A stretch of 64,000 nucleotides of DNA, taken from Microbacterium sp. cx-55. GTDB taxonomy: Bacteria > Actinomycetota > Actinomycetes > Actinomycetales > Microbacteriaceae. The notes under the pieces are model-generated. The model made no database searches, was not told where the DNA came from, and saw only the letters and a list, made by a program, of their open reading frames with translations. The stretch lies in contig NZ_CP088261.1 in assembly GCF_021117345.1 (NCBI RefSeq), positions 2,108,001-2,172,000 of the forward strand, read 5' to 3'. The first letter of the stretch is position 1. Every line of letters begins with the position of its first letter. Shown here one piece after another: positions 51,990 through 60,615 of this stretch. Both the position numbers and the translations under genes were made by a program.

Positions 51990-53384
51990 ATGGCAACGGA
52001 CATCTCAGCGAGCGAAGCGAAGAGCGGCGGCGGTCTCAAGCGCGCGGTCGGCGGGTGGTTGTTGTTCGCCTTCATCGTGGGCGACACCCTCGGCGCCGGC
52101 ATCTACACACTCGTCGGCACGATGGCGGCGGATGTCGGCGGTGTGATCTGGCTGCCCCTCCTGATCGCCCTCGTAGTGGCGCTGCTGACGGCCGGTACGT
52201 ACGCCGAACTCATCACCAAGTACCCGCACGCGGGTGGCGCCGCCCGCTACGTGGACCGGGCGTTCCACATCCCCTACCTGTCGTTCCTCGTCGGATTCCT
52301 GATGATGGCGTCGGGCATCACGACGGCCGCGGCCCTCGCGAACGCGTTCGCGGGCGACTACCTCGCCGCGCTCATCGACGTGCCGGCCGCCCCCGCCGCG
52401 GCCGTCTTCATCGTCCTGCTGACGCTCATCAACCTCCGGGGGGTCAAGGAATCGCTCAGCGCCAACTTCGTCGCCGCCATCATCGAGGTGTCCGGTCTCG
52501 TGATCGTCATCGTCGTCGCGGCGATCGCCTTCGGCGCCGGAAACGGCGACCCCGGCCGCATCTTCGAGTTCGCCCCGGACGTGCCGCCGCTGCAGGGCGC
52601 GTTCGCCGCATCCGTCATCGCGTTCTTCTCGTTCCTCGGGTTCGAGGCCGCCGCGAACATGGCCGAAGAGGTCAAGAACCCCTCCAAGAACTACCCGCGC
52701 GCGCTCTTCGGCGCGATCATCACGGCGGCCGTCGTGTACCTGCTGATCGCCATCGGCGCCGTCATCGTGCTGCCGCCCGCAGAGCTCGCCGAATCGAGCG
52801 GCCCGCTGCTCGACGTCGTCGCGGCGAGCGGAGTCGGGGTGCCCGCGTGGCTCTTCGGCATCATCGCGCTGATCGCGATCGCGAACGGTGCCCTGCTCTT
52901 CATGGTGATGGCCAGCCGCGTCGGCTACGGCCTGGCGCGTTCGGGACTCCTCCCCCGCGCATTCGGACGCGTCCTGCCGAAGCGTCAGACCCCGTGGGTC
53001 TCGATCGTCGTCGTCGCGGGGGCCACGATCGCCCTGTCGTTCCTCGGCGACGTGTCATCGCTCGCCGAGACGACCGTGCTGCTCCTCCTCCTGGTCTTCC
53101 TCGCGGCGAACGTGAGCGTGCTCGTGCTGAAGAAGGACAAGGTCGAGCACTCGCACTTCTCCGTGCCGCGCGTCGTACCGATCCTGGCGATCATCGCGAG
53201 CATTGTGCTGCTCGCCCAGCAGTCCGGTGCCGTGTGGCTCGGTTCGCTCGTCTACATCGCCATCGGTTCGGTGCTGTTCGTCATCGCGCGACTGAAGCGC
53301 AACAGCGAGGTGCGCTCCGAGACCGCCGAGCTGCAGACCATTCGCGACGCCGGCGATGCGCCGGGAACAAACACCGACGCGTAG
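51990..53384 (+). CDS. APC superfamily amino acid permease
   Basis: The 464-residue permease has 12 helices. It starts with L-K-R-A-V-G-G-W-L-L-F and the first-helix motif D-T-L-G-A-G-I-Y-T-L-V-G. Helix six has F-F-S-F-L-G-F-E-A-A-A-N-M-A-E-E-V. This is the cationic/neutral amino acid APC group. No substrate can be named. It is divergent from the mak gene, with 188 bases between the starts. Confidence 0.92.
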   Translation: MATDISASEAKSGGGLKRAVGGWLLFAFIVGDTLGAGIYTLVGTMAADVGGVIWLPLLIALVVALLTAGTYAELITKYPHAGGAARYVDRAFHIPYLSFLVGFLMMASGITTAAALANAFAGDYLAALIDVPAAPAAAVFIVLLTLINLRGVKESLSANFVAAIIEVSGLVIVIVVAAIAFGAGNGDPGRIFEFAPDVPPLQGAFAASVIAFFSFLGFEAAANMAEEVKNPSKNYPRALFGAIITAAVVYLLIAIGAVIVLPPAELAESSGPLLDVVAASGVGVPAWLFGIIALIAIANGALLFMVMASRVGYGLARSGLLPRAFGRVLPKRQTPWVSIVVVAGATIALSFLGDVSSLAETTVLLLLLVFLAANVSVLVLKKDKVEHSHFSVPRVVPILAIIASIVLLAQQSGAVWLGSLVYIAIGSVLFVIARLKRNSEVRSETAELQTIRDAGDAPGTNTDA

Positions 53385-53517
53385 CTCGGGTGGTGTCTGC
53401 GGGGCGGATGCGGTCCGCCGCCCCGCAGGGCCGATCGCCGGCGCCTTCCGCGGGGCCGCGCCCCCGGCGTTAGCCTGGGTACGGTCGCCATCCGCATCGG
53501 CCGACGAAAGGCCCCCT

Positions 53518-53862
53518 GTGAACCTCACACTGCTCGAGCGCTTCGTCGCCGTCGCCGAAGAACTCCATTTCCCGCGCGCTGCGGGCACCCTCGGCATCCC
53601 GCTCGCCTCGCTCTACTCGTCGATCGACAAGCTCGAATCCGAGATCGGGCAGCCGCTGATCACCCGCGATGCCCCGACGACGCTGACGCCCGCCGGGGCG
53701 CTACTGCTCGTCGATGCCAAGCAGGAGATCGCCGCCGCGCCCGCCCCCGCGAAGAAGCCGGTCGTTCCGGCGGGCGGCAAAGCCAAAGCATCAAAGGGCA
53801 AGGGGCGCACGCCCGTGGTGAAGGGCCAGCCGAAGCCGTACAAGAAGCGCCAGGGTCGCTGA
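53518..53862 (+). CDS. LysR-type HTH protein with a Lys-rich tail instead of an effector domain
   Basis: The 114-residue protein begins V-N-L-T-L-L-E-R-F-V-A-V-A-E-E-L-H-F-P-R-A-A, the LysR DNA-binding helix-turn-helix, and continues D-K-L-E-S-E-I-G-Q-P-L to about residue 60. The usual ~230-residue effector domain is absent. In its place is a Pro/Ala then Lys-rich tail with A-K-K-P, G-K-A-K-A-S-K-G-K-G and K-P-Y-K-K-R. GTG 53518 matches the usual LysR start. It may be a DNA-binding protein of a different style, a nucleoid-like factor or a truncated regulator. It converges with the ABC-F gene. Confidence 0.72.
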   Translation: MNLTLLERFVAVAEELHFPRAAGTLGIPLASLYSSIDKLESEIGQPLITRDAPTTLTPAGALLLVDAKQEIAAAPAPAKKPVVPAGGKAKASKGKGRTPVVKGQPKPYKKRQGR

Positions 53863-53877
53863 CCCGCCGCATTCCCC

Positions 53878-55545
53878 CTACGCTTCGGCGACCTGACCGC
53901 CGTCGACCCGCCAATGCCGATCGGTGCGCACCGTCGAGAGCATGCGGCGATCGTGCGTGACGAGCAGAAGGGTGCCGTCGTACGACTCCAGCGCCTGCTC
54001 GAGCTGTTCGATGGCCGGCAGATCGAGGTGGTTCGTCGGCTCGTCGAGGACGAGGACGTTGATCCCCCGGGCCGGCAGGAGGGCGAGGCCCGCGCGCGTG
54101 CGTTCGCCCGGTGACAGCTCATCGACGGGGCGCCCGACATGGTCGGCCTTCAGCCCGAACTTCGCAAGGAGGGTTCGCACGTCGGCGGAGGCGAGCGTCG
54201 GCACGAGCGCTTCGAACGCATCCGCGAGCGGCTGCGTCCCGGCGAGCAACGACCGCGCCTGATCGATCTCACCGACCTGCACGTTCGCGCCCAGGCTCGC
54301 GGTGCCCTCGTCGGGCTGCTGGGTTCCGAGCAGCGCGCGGAGGAGGGTCGACTTGCCGGCGCCGTTCGGGCCGGTGATGCCGATGCGCTCCCCCGCGTTG
54401 ATCTGCACCGAGAGTGGACCGAGGGTGAACGAGCCCTGGCGGAACACCGCACCGGAGAGCGTCGCGACCACAGAGCTGGAGCGCGGAGCCGCCCCGATCG
54501 TGAACTCGAGCTGCCATTCCTTGCGCGGCTCGTCGACCTCGTCGAGTCGCGCGATCCGACTCTCCATCTGCCGCACCTTCTGCGCCTGCTTCTCGCTCGA
54601 CTCGGCAGCGGCTTTGCGCCGGATCTTGTCGTTGTCGGGTGACTTCTTCATGGCGTTTCGCACGCCCTGACTCGACCACTCGCGCTGCGTGCGGGCGCGG
54701 GAGACGAGATCGGCCTTCTTATCGGCGAACTCTTCGTACTTCTCCCGCGCGTGGCGGCGCACCGTCGCGCGCTCCTCGAGGTAGGCGTCGTATCCGCCGC
54801 CGAACACGCGATTCGACGCCTGCGCGAGATCGAGCTCGAGCACGCGGGTGACCGCGCGCGCGAGGAACTCCCGATCGTGACTGACCAGCACGGCGCCGCC
54901 CCGGAGGCCGCGCACGAACGCCTCGAGCCGCTCGAGTCCGTCGAGGTCGAGGTCGTTGGTCGGTTCGTCGAGCAGCACGATGTCGAAGCGACTGAGCAGC
55001 AGAGCCGCGAGCCCGACGCGCGCGGCCTGCCCGCCCGAGAGCGAGGTCATGGTCGCCACATCCGCCGGCACGCCACCGAGATCGAGCCCCAGATCGGCCA
55101 GCACCACGGGAAGGCGCTCATCGAGGTCGGCCGCGCCGCTCGCGAGCCATCGGTCCAGCGCCGTCGAGTAGGCGTCGGCGGGGTCGATGCCGGAACCCTC
55201 CGCGAGCGACGGGTCGCCGAGCGCGGCGGCGGATGCATCCATCACGCGGGTCGCTTCGGCACAGCCCGTGCGCCGGGCGATGTAGGCGGCGACCGTCTCT
55301 CCCGCGACGCGCTCGTGCTCCTGCGGAAGCCAGCCGACGAAGGCGTCGGCCGGGGCGAGCGAGATCGTACCGCCCTGGGGCTCATCGATGCCGGCGAGCA
55401 ATCGCAGCAGCGTCGACTTTCCGGCGCCGTTCGCGCCGACCACCCCGACGACATCACCGGGGGCGACGGTCAGATCGAGCGAGTCGAAGAGCGTGCGGTG
55501 GCCGTACCCGCCGGCCAGGTCTCGGGCGACGAGTGTGGCGGTCAT
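53878..55545 (-). CDS. ABC-F family ATPase
   Basis: The 555-residue soluble protein has two NBDs joined by a charged helical linker of ~70 residues (residues ~240-330) and no membrane segments. NBD1 has G-A-N-G-A-G-K-S-T, T-S-L-S-G-G-Q-A-A-R and L-L-D-E-P-T-N-D-L-D. NBD2 has G-P-N-G-A-G-K-S-T, E-L-S-P-G-E-R-T-R and V-L-D-E-P-T-N-H-L-D. Such proteins act on the ribosome as translation factors or antibiotic protectors; which one cannot be decided. The DUF817 gene lies 12 bases upstream. Confidence 0.92.
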   Translation of the reverse strand: MTATLVARDLAGGYGHRTLFDSLDLTVAPGDVVGVVGANGAGKSTLLRLLAGIDEPQGGTISLAPADAFVGWLPQEHERVAGETVAAYIARRTGCAEATRVMDASAAALGDPSLAEGSGIDPADAYSTALDRWLASGAADLDERLPVVLADLGLDLGGVPADVATMTSLSGGQAARVGLAALLLSRFDIVLLDEPTNDLDLDGLERLEAFVRGLRGGAVLVSHDREFLARAVTRVLELDLAQASNRVFGGGYDAYLEERATVRRHAREKYEEFADKKADLVSRARTQREWSSQGVRNAMKKSPDNDKIRRKAAAESSEKQAQKVRQMESRIARLDEVDEPRKEWQLEFTIGAAPRSSSVVATLSGAVFRQGSFTLGPLSVQINAGERIGITGPNGAGKSTLLRALLGTQQPDEGTASLGANVQVGEIDQARSLLAGTQPLADAFEALVPTLASADVRTLLAKFGLKADHVGRPVDELSPGERTRAGLALLPARGINVLVLDEPTNHLDLPAIEQLEQALESYDGTLLLVTHDRRMLSTVRTDRHWRVDGGQVAEA

Positions 55546-55557
55546 CCGTCAATCCTG

Positions 55558-56454
55558 TCACCGGCAGGCGGCTCCGCGCACCACCCCGCGCACACGGGCG
55601 GCGGCCGGGCGCGGGGCGCGCGGCGGATACACGAGGGTGACCAGCACGACCGACACGATCATGAGCAAGAACCACGAACTCAGCTTCGACAGCGACACGG
55701 GCTCCCACCCGTCCACCTGGTTCGGGTACAGCCAGGCACCGGCCCAGGTGCTGATGTTCTCGGCGAGGTAGATGACGGCCGCTACCCCCGCGAACACCAG
55801 CAGGAGCGGTAGGCGCAGACGCGCGCGCCACACTCGCGCGTGCAGAACCGTGGGCAGCCAGAGGGCGACGACGGCGACCATCAGCCCCCAGCGGGCGTCC
55901 CACCAGAAGTGATGAAGGAAGAAATTCGCGTAGATCGCGGCCGCGACGATCACGGTCGCCCAGACCGGCGGATACCGGCGGAACCGGATGTCGAAGAGCC
56001 GGTACACGCGCACCATGTACGACCCGACGGCGGCGTACATGAACCCGCTGAACAGCGGCACTCCGGCGATCCGCAGCACCCCGCCGGCGTCATACATCCA
56101 CGATCCCGCGTCGGTCTTGAAGATCTCCATCGCCGTCCCTGTGATGTGGAACGCCACGATCACCCAGAGCTCGCGGCGGTTCTCCAGGCCCGCCGCGATC
56201 ATGCCGATCTGGATCAGCACGGCGGCGATCGTCAGGGCATCGTTCCGGGCGAGCGGGGCCGCATCCGGATACCAGAGGCGGGCGGCGAGGATCACGGCGA
56301 GCAGCAGCGCCCCGAACACGCACGCCCACGCCTGCTTCGCGAAGAAGACGCCGATCTCGACGAGCGCGCCCCGCCAGCCGGTGCTCGGGGCGCGACGCAG
56401 GATGCGGTGGGCCCGGTCGTCGAGGCGTCGTTCGAGGCGCGTGGGCTTCTGCAC
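55558..56454 (-). CDS. DUF817 membrane protein
   Basis: The 298-residue protein has eight or so hydrophobic segments and the DUF817 marks A-K-Q-A-W-A-C-V-F-G-A, F-H-I-T-G-T-A-M-E-I-F-K and Y-L-A-E-N-I-S-T-W-A-G-A-W. No function is established. It begins M-Q-K-P-T-R-L-E-R-R with basic residues inside, and it is followed 12 bases later by the ABC-F gene, so the two are probably cotranscribed. Confidence 0.85.
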   Translation of the reverse strand: MQKPTRLERRLDDRAHRILRRAPSTGWRGALVEIGVFFAKQAWACVFGALLLAVILAARLWYPDAAPLARNDALTIAAVLIQIGMIAAGLENRRELWVIVAFHITGTAMEIFKTDAGSWMYDAGGVLRIAGVPLFSGFMYAAVGSYMVRVYRLFDIRFRRYPPVWATVIVAAAIYANFFLHHFWWDARWGLMVAVVALWLPTVLHARVWRARLRLPLLLVFAGVAAVIYLAENISTWAGAWLYPNQVDGWEPVSLSKLSSWFLLMIVSVVLVTLVYPPRAPRPAAARVRGVVRGAACR

Positions 56455-56497
56455 CCCGCGAGGCTAGGGCGCGCGGCTGAATGACCGGTGTGGTCCG

Positions 56498-56547
56498 GTC
56501 AGGTCCGGCGCCGCGTCAGGTCCGGCGCCCCGGTCAGGTCCGGCGCC
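56498..56547. repeat. Three copies of gtcaggtccggcgcc
   Basis: Copies start at 56498, 56515 and 56533, spaced 17 and 18 bases apart, immediately after the lactonase stop on the minus strand. The repeat ends at the lactonase stop codon. Confidence 0.9.
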
Positions 56548-56549
56548 CG

Positions 56550-57587
56550 TCAGACGAACCGCACCCAGTTCGCGGTGCGCCCGGTCTCCGCCCGACCCCG
56601 CAGGTCGAGGTCGTCGCCGTGCACGGCGTACAGCGAGACGGTCGTGGACTGCTCGCCCGCGGCGACCAGATACGCGCCGTCCGCACTGATGTGGAACCCG
56701 CGCGGCTGCGGCTCGGTGTCGACGAACCGGGTGGGCGCCGCGAGAGAACCGTCCTCGGCGACGAGGACGGCGCCGAGCGTGCTCTCAGATCGCTCGGAAG
56801 CCCAGAGTCGCTTTCCGTCGTCGGCGACGTGCAGATCAGCACCCCAGATGAGGTGCTCCGCCCGCGGGTCGGCGCCGAACCGGCTGCGCGTGAGGCCGCG
56901 CGTCGGGTCGAACGCATCCGCGGCGCCCTGGAGGGTCAGCGCGCCGGTCGCGGTGTCGCGCGTGTAGTGCAACACCTCGGCCGAGAACTCCGTCAGCACG
57001 TAGACCGCGTCCTGGGCCGCGTTCAGCACCAGGTGGCGCGGGCCGCTGCCGGCCGGCGCCGCGACCGTCGGGGGGTCGAGCGGCGTGAGGGTCGCGTCAT
57101 CCGCCAGCGCGTACTGGGCGATCAGATCGGCGCCGAGGGAGACGAAGTAGGCGTTCCGCCCGTCGGCGCTCGGCAGCACCGAGTGCAGGTTCGGGAATTC
57201 GATGCGGGAGGCCGGCTCGCCGACCACGCCGTCGACGATGGGAGCGCTGATACCGAAGCCGCCGCCGTACGAGGCACCGAGCAGCACCGTTCCGTCGTGC
57301 GACAGGCTGAGGTAGTTCATGCCGCCGCCCACCAGGTCGAGGCGCGAGATCTGCTCGAGCGCGCCGCTCGCGCGGTCGAGGCGGAGCGTGACGATGCCGG
57401 GCGACTCTTCTTTCGTACGTCCCTTGACGCCCGCGTAGACCAGGCCCCGCGTGGAATCGACGGCGAACGTCGACGTTCCGGTCAGTCCTTCGGTGAGCGC
57501 GATGCGCTCGAGCGCGCCGTCGAAGAATCGGAAGGTGCTGATGCTGCCATCACCGGAGTTGGCCACGAGGACGAGAGATTCGGTCAT
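56550..57587 (-). CDS. Lactonase family seven-bladed propeller protein
   Basis: The 345-residue protein has the repetitive blade pattern of the PF10282 lactonase family: V-L-V-A-N-S-G-D-G-S-I-S-T-F, G-P-R-H-L-V-L-N and G-F-H-I-S-A-D-G-A-Y-L-V-A-A. Some members hydrolyse 6-phosphogluconolactone, others have no proven substrate, so the pathway role is left open. It has no signal peptide. The blade count was judged by repeat spacing. Confidence 0.82.
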   Translation of the reverse strand: MTESLVLVANSGDGSISTFRFFDGALERIALTEGLTGTSTFAVDSTRGLVYAGVKGRTKEESPGIVTLRLDRASGALEQISRLDLVGGGMNYLSLSHDGTVLLGASYGGGFGISAPIVDGVVGEPASRIEFPNLHSVLPSADGRNAYFVSLGADLIAQYALADDATLTPLDPPTVAAPAGSGPRHLVLNAAQDAVYVLTEFSAEVLHYTRDTATGALTLQGAADAFDPTRGLTRSRFGADPRAEHLIWGADLHVADDGKRLWASERSESTLGAVLVAEDGSLAAPTRFVDTEPQPRGFHISADGAYLVAAGEQSTTVSLYAVHGDDLDLRGRAETGRTANWVRFV

Positions 57588-57658
57588 CTCTCGATCGTAT
57601 GCACTCCGAACGGGGGTCAGCCGAATCCGCCGTCACCGAGGGTCGTTCGAGATGAGGG

Positions 57659-58318
57659 TCAGTCCCAGTCGAGGTAGTCCTCGATGGCCCAGGACGTCGC
57701 GCCGACGTGGGTCGCGGGGAAGAGGTGCCCGCCGCCCTCGACCGCGACGACGCTGACGAGGCCGGGCGCCGCGGCGCGCAGCAGCTCGCCGTTCGCCGTC
57801 GGAGTGATGGTGTCCTCCGTGCCCTGGATGATGAGCACGGGCACGCCATCGGCGAGCGCCGACAGTTCACCGGTCGCTTCGCGCGCCGCGCGCTGCATGG
57901 CCTCGAGGTCTTTGTCGCGGGCGACGTCGGTGCCGTCATCCGGACCGTCCGACCCCGCGGTGCCCTCGACGCCGAGCAACAACACGCCGTTGACGCGGTC
58001 GTGATGGTCGATCGCCACGAAGCGCGCGACCGTGCCGCCGAAGGCGTGTCCCCCGACCCACGCGTCGGCCACACCGAGGTGGTCGAGGACATCGACGACG
58101 TCCTGGGCGAGATCGTGCAGCGTGACGGCTGCATCCGTGGGTCGACGTGCACCGATCCGGATGAGGTGGAAGTCCTCCTGCGCCACCGAATGCGCGAGCG
58201 GGCCGAGGTATCCGATGTTCAGGCCCTGCCCGGGAAGCAGCACGACCGCGGGCCCGTCGCCCTCCACCTCGAACGGGATGGCGCGGCCGTCGGGCTCGAA
58301 GATCTGGGAGTCCGGCAT
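57659..58318 (-). CDS. Alpha/beta hydrolase fold protein with Ala at the nucleophile position
   Basis: The 219-residue protein has the alpha/beta hydrolase fold with V-V-L-L-P-G-Q-G-L near residue 25. The nucleophile elbow reads G-H-A-F-G-G, so residue 92 is Ala (GCC at 58043-58045), where G-x-S-x-G is expected. The acid (D169 in Q-G-T-E-D-T) and His (H198 in G-G-G-H-L-F) are kept. It is therefore probably non-hydrolytic, or it uses another residue. The start is ATG 58318. Confidence 0.8.
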   Translation of the reverse strand: MPDSQIFEPDGRAIPFEVEGDGPAVVLLPGQGLNIGYLGPLAHSVAQEDFHLIRIGARRPTDAAVTLHDLAQDVVDVLDHLGVADAWVGGHAFGGTVARFVAIDHHDRVNGVLLLGVEGTAGSDGPDDGTDVARDKDLEAMQRAAREATGELSALADGVPVLIIQGTEDTITPTANGELLRAAAPGLVSVVAVEGGGHLFPATHVGATSWAIEDYLDWD

Positions 58319-58480
58319 TCGTGCATCCTCTCGCGGGGGTGGGTGTCGACGTTCCAGCCTAACGTTCGCGCGCCGCGCGCCACCGTGTGCGGCGAGCCTC
58401 GCTCGCTTACTTCGGGCCGCCCCGTCCCGCGCTCGCCCGCGCCCGCTCCCGCTCCCGCTCCTGCTCCCGCGGGAAGAACG

Positions 58481-58728
58481 CGCTCACGTGTCGCAATCCG
58501 CCGCCGCTCGCGACCGATTCCGACACTTGAGGCACTCTCCCACACGCTTACGTGTCGCAATCCGTCGGTGCTCGCGACCGATTCCGACACCTGAGGCACT
58601 CCGGTGCACGCTCACGTTCGCTCGCGCGTTGACGAGAGCGTCCACGCTCACGTGTCGCAATCCGTCGCCGCTCGCGACCGATTCCGACACTTGAGGCACT
58701 GTTATTCACGCTCACGTGTCGCAATCTG
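58481..58728. repeat. Three 56-bp hairpin-forming repeats plus a partial copy
   Basis: Copies run 58481-58536, 58545-58600, 58645-58700, with a partial copy at 58709-58728. Starts are 64, 100 and 64 bases apart. Each begins cgctcacgtgtcgcaatccg and ends ccgattccgacacttgag plus gcact. Within one copy gtgtcg-c-aatc can pair with gatt-c-cgacac, so each unit is an imperfect hairpin. Copies B and C differ from A at a few bases. Confidence 0.95.
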
Positions 58729-58826
58729 CTGCCGAACTCGACGCATCGCGCCACGTGAGCCCCGAGCGGGTCGGAGGCGGGCGTCCGCGCCGCCGGGGAT
58801 CGACATTCTGGCCTTATGGTCGCGCC

Positions 58827-58925
58827 GAGGGCCACGCTGCACGCGAGGGCCACTGTGCGTGGGGCCACGGTGCGCGAGGGCGAAAGCGCGCGAGGGCGAC
58901 AGCGCGCGAGGGCCACGGTGCGCGG
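58827..58925. repeat. Degenerate GC-rich tandem of gcgcgagggccacgg-like units
   Basis: Repeated variants of cgcgagggccac and cgcgagggcga occur about six times between 58827 and 58925, just after the 3' end of the minus-strand membrane protein gene. Unit length is near 18 bases but not constant. Confidence 0.75.
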
Positions 58926-58929
58926 CGAT

Positions 58930-59430
58930 CTAGCGACGGCCGCGGGCACCATCCGCCGCCGTCGCCCGCGGAGTCCCACGCTTCGCGTGACGGATGCGGC
59001 GACGCGTGAGCACGAAGGCGAACGACAGCACGATGAGGCACAGCCCATTGACCAGGATGGCGAGAGTCGTCGTGGGCGTGAGCACGCCGTCGTTTCGCAC
59101 CCAGATCACGATGGGCGACACGATCGAGCTCGCGGCGAGCATCACTGTTCCTGCGGGGCCGAAGGGCAACTGGCCGCGCTGCACGATCAGTCCGATGCAC
59201 ACCACGACGAGCAGCAGCACGATGATCGCGGCGCAGATGACGACGAGCACTTCCGAGGCGTCGAGCGCGATCGATCGCCGCTTACCGATGCCGAGGCCGC
59301 AGAACAACATGACGAGTGATACGACGGCGACCGCGAACGCTGCGCCATCGAACACGCGGTCCGGCACGTTCGTGCGCGCCGGACGCCGGCGGCGTTGGCG
59401 CCACGGCTGGCCGTCGAATTCGGAACTCAC
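58930..59430 (-). CDS. Hypothetical four-helix membrane protein
   Basis: The 166-residue protein has a basic Arg-rich N-terminus (residues 1-25). Four hydrophobic helices lie at about 30-47, 58-82, 94-110 and 118-140, and the tail is basic. There is no recognised domain. The start is GTG 59430. It may belong with the lipoprotein gene upstream, from which it is separated by 112 bases. Confidence 0.6.
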   Translation of the reverse strand: MSSEFDGQPWRQRRRRPARTNVPDRVFDGAAFAVAVVSLVMLFCGLGIGKRRSIALDASEVLVVICAAIIVLLLVVVCIGLIVQRGQLPFGPAGTVMLAASSIVSPIVIWVRNDGVLTPTTTLAILVNGLCLIVLSFAFVLTRRRIRHAKRGTPRATAADGARGRR

Positions 59431-59542
59431 ACGTCGATCATGCCGCGTGGTGACGCTGAGAGCGTCACCGGGAGTGAAGCCGACCGCCGGAGAACACGCC
59501 CGACGGGCGAAGGCTCTCGAGGCACCCGGGACGGCGGCCTGT

Positions 59543-59896
59543 TCAACCCGTGCAGCTCACGCCGACAGGAACCACGATCACGCAGTCGTGCTTTGCCGGG
59601 TCGTAGTACTCGACGCCTTCCGGGAGGACGGGTCCGGGCTCGCCGATGAGCGCCCGAAAGTCGTTCGGGCGGCCTTCGGTGCCGCCGCACTCGAACCCGT
59701 CCGGGTAGATCAGCCAGGGCGTGGCATCGCGCGCCCATTCGGGGAGCTCCGTGGCATACGTCGGGGTCGGTGTCACGGGAGGCGTCGGCAACGGGAGCTC
59801 CGCCTGCGGCGCTGTCGTGGTGACGCACCCGGAGAGCGCACCCGCAGCCACCACGAGGCCGGCGAGGGACGTGAGGAGCGTGGCTGCGCGCGACAT
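59543..59896 (-). CDS. Hypothetical lipoprotein
   Basis: The 117-residue protein starts M-S-R-A-A-T-L-L-T-S-L and has a signal ending A-A-G-A-L-S-G-C, a lipobox, then a Pro/Thr-rich linker. The mature part has E-L-P-E-W-A-R-D-A-T-P and two more Cys (F-E-C-G-G, H-D-C-V-I-V) plus a final C-T-G. It is secreted and lipid-anchored. I do not recognise a family. The open frame extends upstream to 59947 but the signal argues for ATG 59896. Confidence 0.7.
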   Translation of the reverse strand: MSRAATLLTSLAGLVVAAGALSGCVTTTAPQAELPLPTPPVTPTPTYATELPEWARDATPWLIYPDGFECGGTEGRPNDFRALIGEPGPVLPEGVEYYDPAKHDCVIVVPVGVSCTG

Positions 59897-60047
59897 TAAG
59901 ACATGCTCGCAGACGAATCCCGCCGACCCCAGCCCGGCGCGCATCACCTAGCGCGAGCGCGGGCTCTACGCGGTCAGGACTCGCTCGCGTGGATTCCACT
60001 GCGGGGCCGGGCTCCACGCGAGCGAGTCGCTGTATGCGCCAGCCCTG

Positions 60048-60515
60048 TCAGCGGGCGTCGGCCAGCGTGGTCACGCTGACGCTCCAGGTGACGCCGAACC
60101 GGTCGGCCAGCATCCCGAACCCCGCACTCCACGCGGATGCAGCGAGCGGCTCGACGACGGTGGCATCGACGCTCAGCAGCTCCCAGTAGCTGCGGACCTC
60201 GTCGAGCGTGTCGCCCGAGATCGAGACGAACACAGCCTGGTCGGTAAACGTGACGCCGTTCTCGCGCCGCACCACGCCGCCCCCGGCGATGCCGGTCGCG
60301 GTGTCCCCCGGAATGTCGTAGCCCATGACGCGGAAGCCCGATTCCGCGGCGACGAGTCCGAACACGACCCGGTCGGCACCCGGGAGGTCGGCCGGCATTC
60401 CGAAGTCGCCGTACGTGTTGATGACAAGCTGCCCGCCGAACACGGACTGGTAGAACTCGAGCGCCGTACGCGCGTCGCCGCGGAAGTTGAGGTGGGTGGT
60501 GGTCTGAATGGTCAT
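60048..60515 (-). CDS. VOC/PhnB-like protein
   Basis: The 155-residue protein has the PhnB-type VOC fold: H-L-N-F-R-G-D-A-R-T-A-L-E-F-Y, F-G-G-Q-L and the end D-R-F-G-V-T-W-S-V. This group resembles the 3-demethylubiquinone methyltransferase-like VOC proteins, which rarely keep the metal ligands. It is divergent from the WYL regulator gene, with a palindrome between, so it is a likely target of that regulator. Confidence 0.85.
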   Translation of the reverse strand: MTIQTTTHLNFRGDARTALEFYQSVFGGQLVINTYGDFGMPADLPGADRVVFGLVAAESGFRVMGYDIPGDTATGIAGGGVVRRENGVTFTDQAVFVSISGDTLDEVRSYWELLSVDATVVEPLAASAWSAGFGMLADRFGVTWSVSVTTLADAR

Positions 60516-60573
60516 GGTGCACTCCCTGGTGAACGTGGCCGGAGTGTTCCGGCGAGATCGACCCTGACCGTTA

Positions 60574-60596
60574 TCTAGGACTGCTTGTGTCCTAGA
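60574..60596. promoter_or_regulatory. Palindromic operator between VOC and WYL genes
   Basis: tctaggac (60574-60581) and gtcctaga (60589-60596) are perfect inverted arms with a 7-base spacer. It lies 20 bases before the WYL start and 59 before the VOC start, in the shared promoter. Confidence 0.65.
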
Positions 60597-60615
60597 CCCC
60601 GCTTACGCTGAGATC

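Larger units (their letters stand above)
58319..58929. other. Long repeat-rich non-coding interval
   Basis: No gene is convincing in these 611 bases. The interval begins with cgctcccgctcctgctc-like purine/pyrimidine-poor sequence and then carries the 56-bp hairpin repeats (58481-58728) and a GC-rich tandem (58827-58925). Open frames here are shadows of the repeats. Confidence 0.8.

Noticed and set aside
58481..58728. CRISPR array
   Set aside because: There are only three full units with uneven spacing (8, 44 and 8 bases between units), and no cas genes are nearby.
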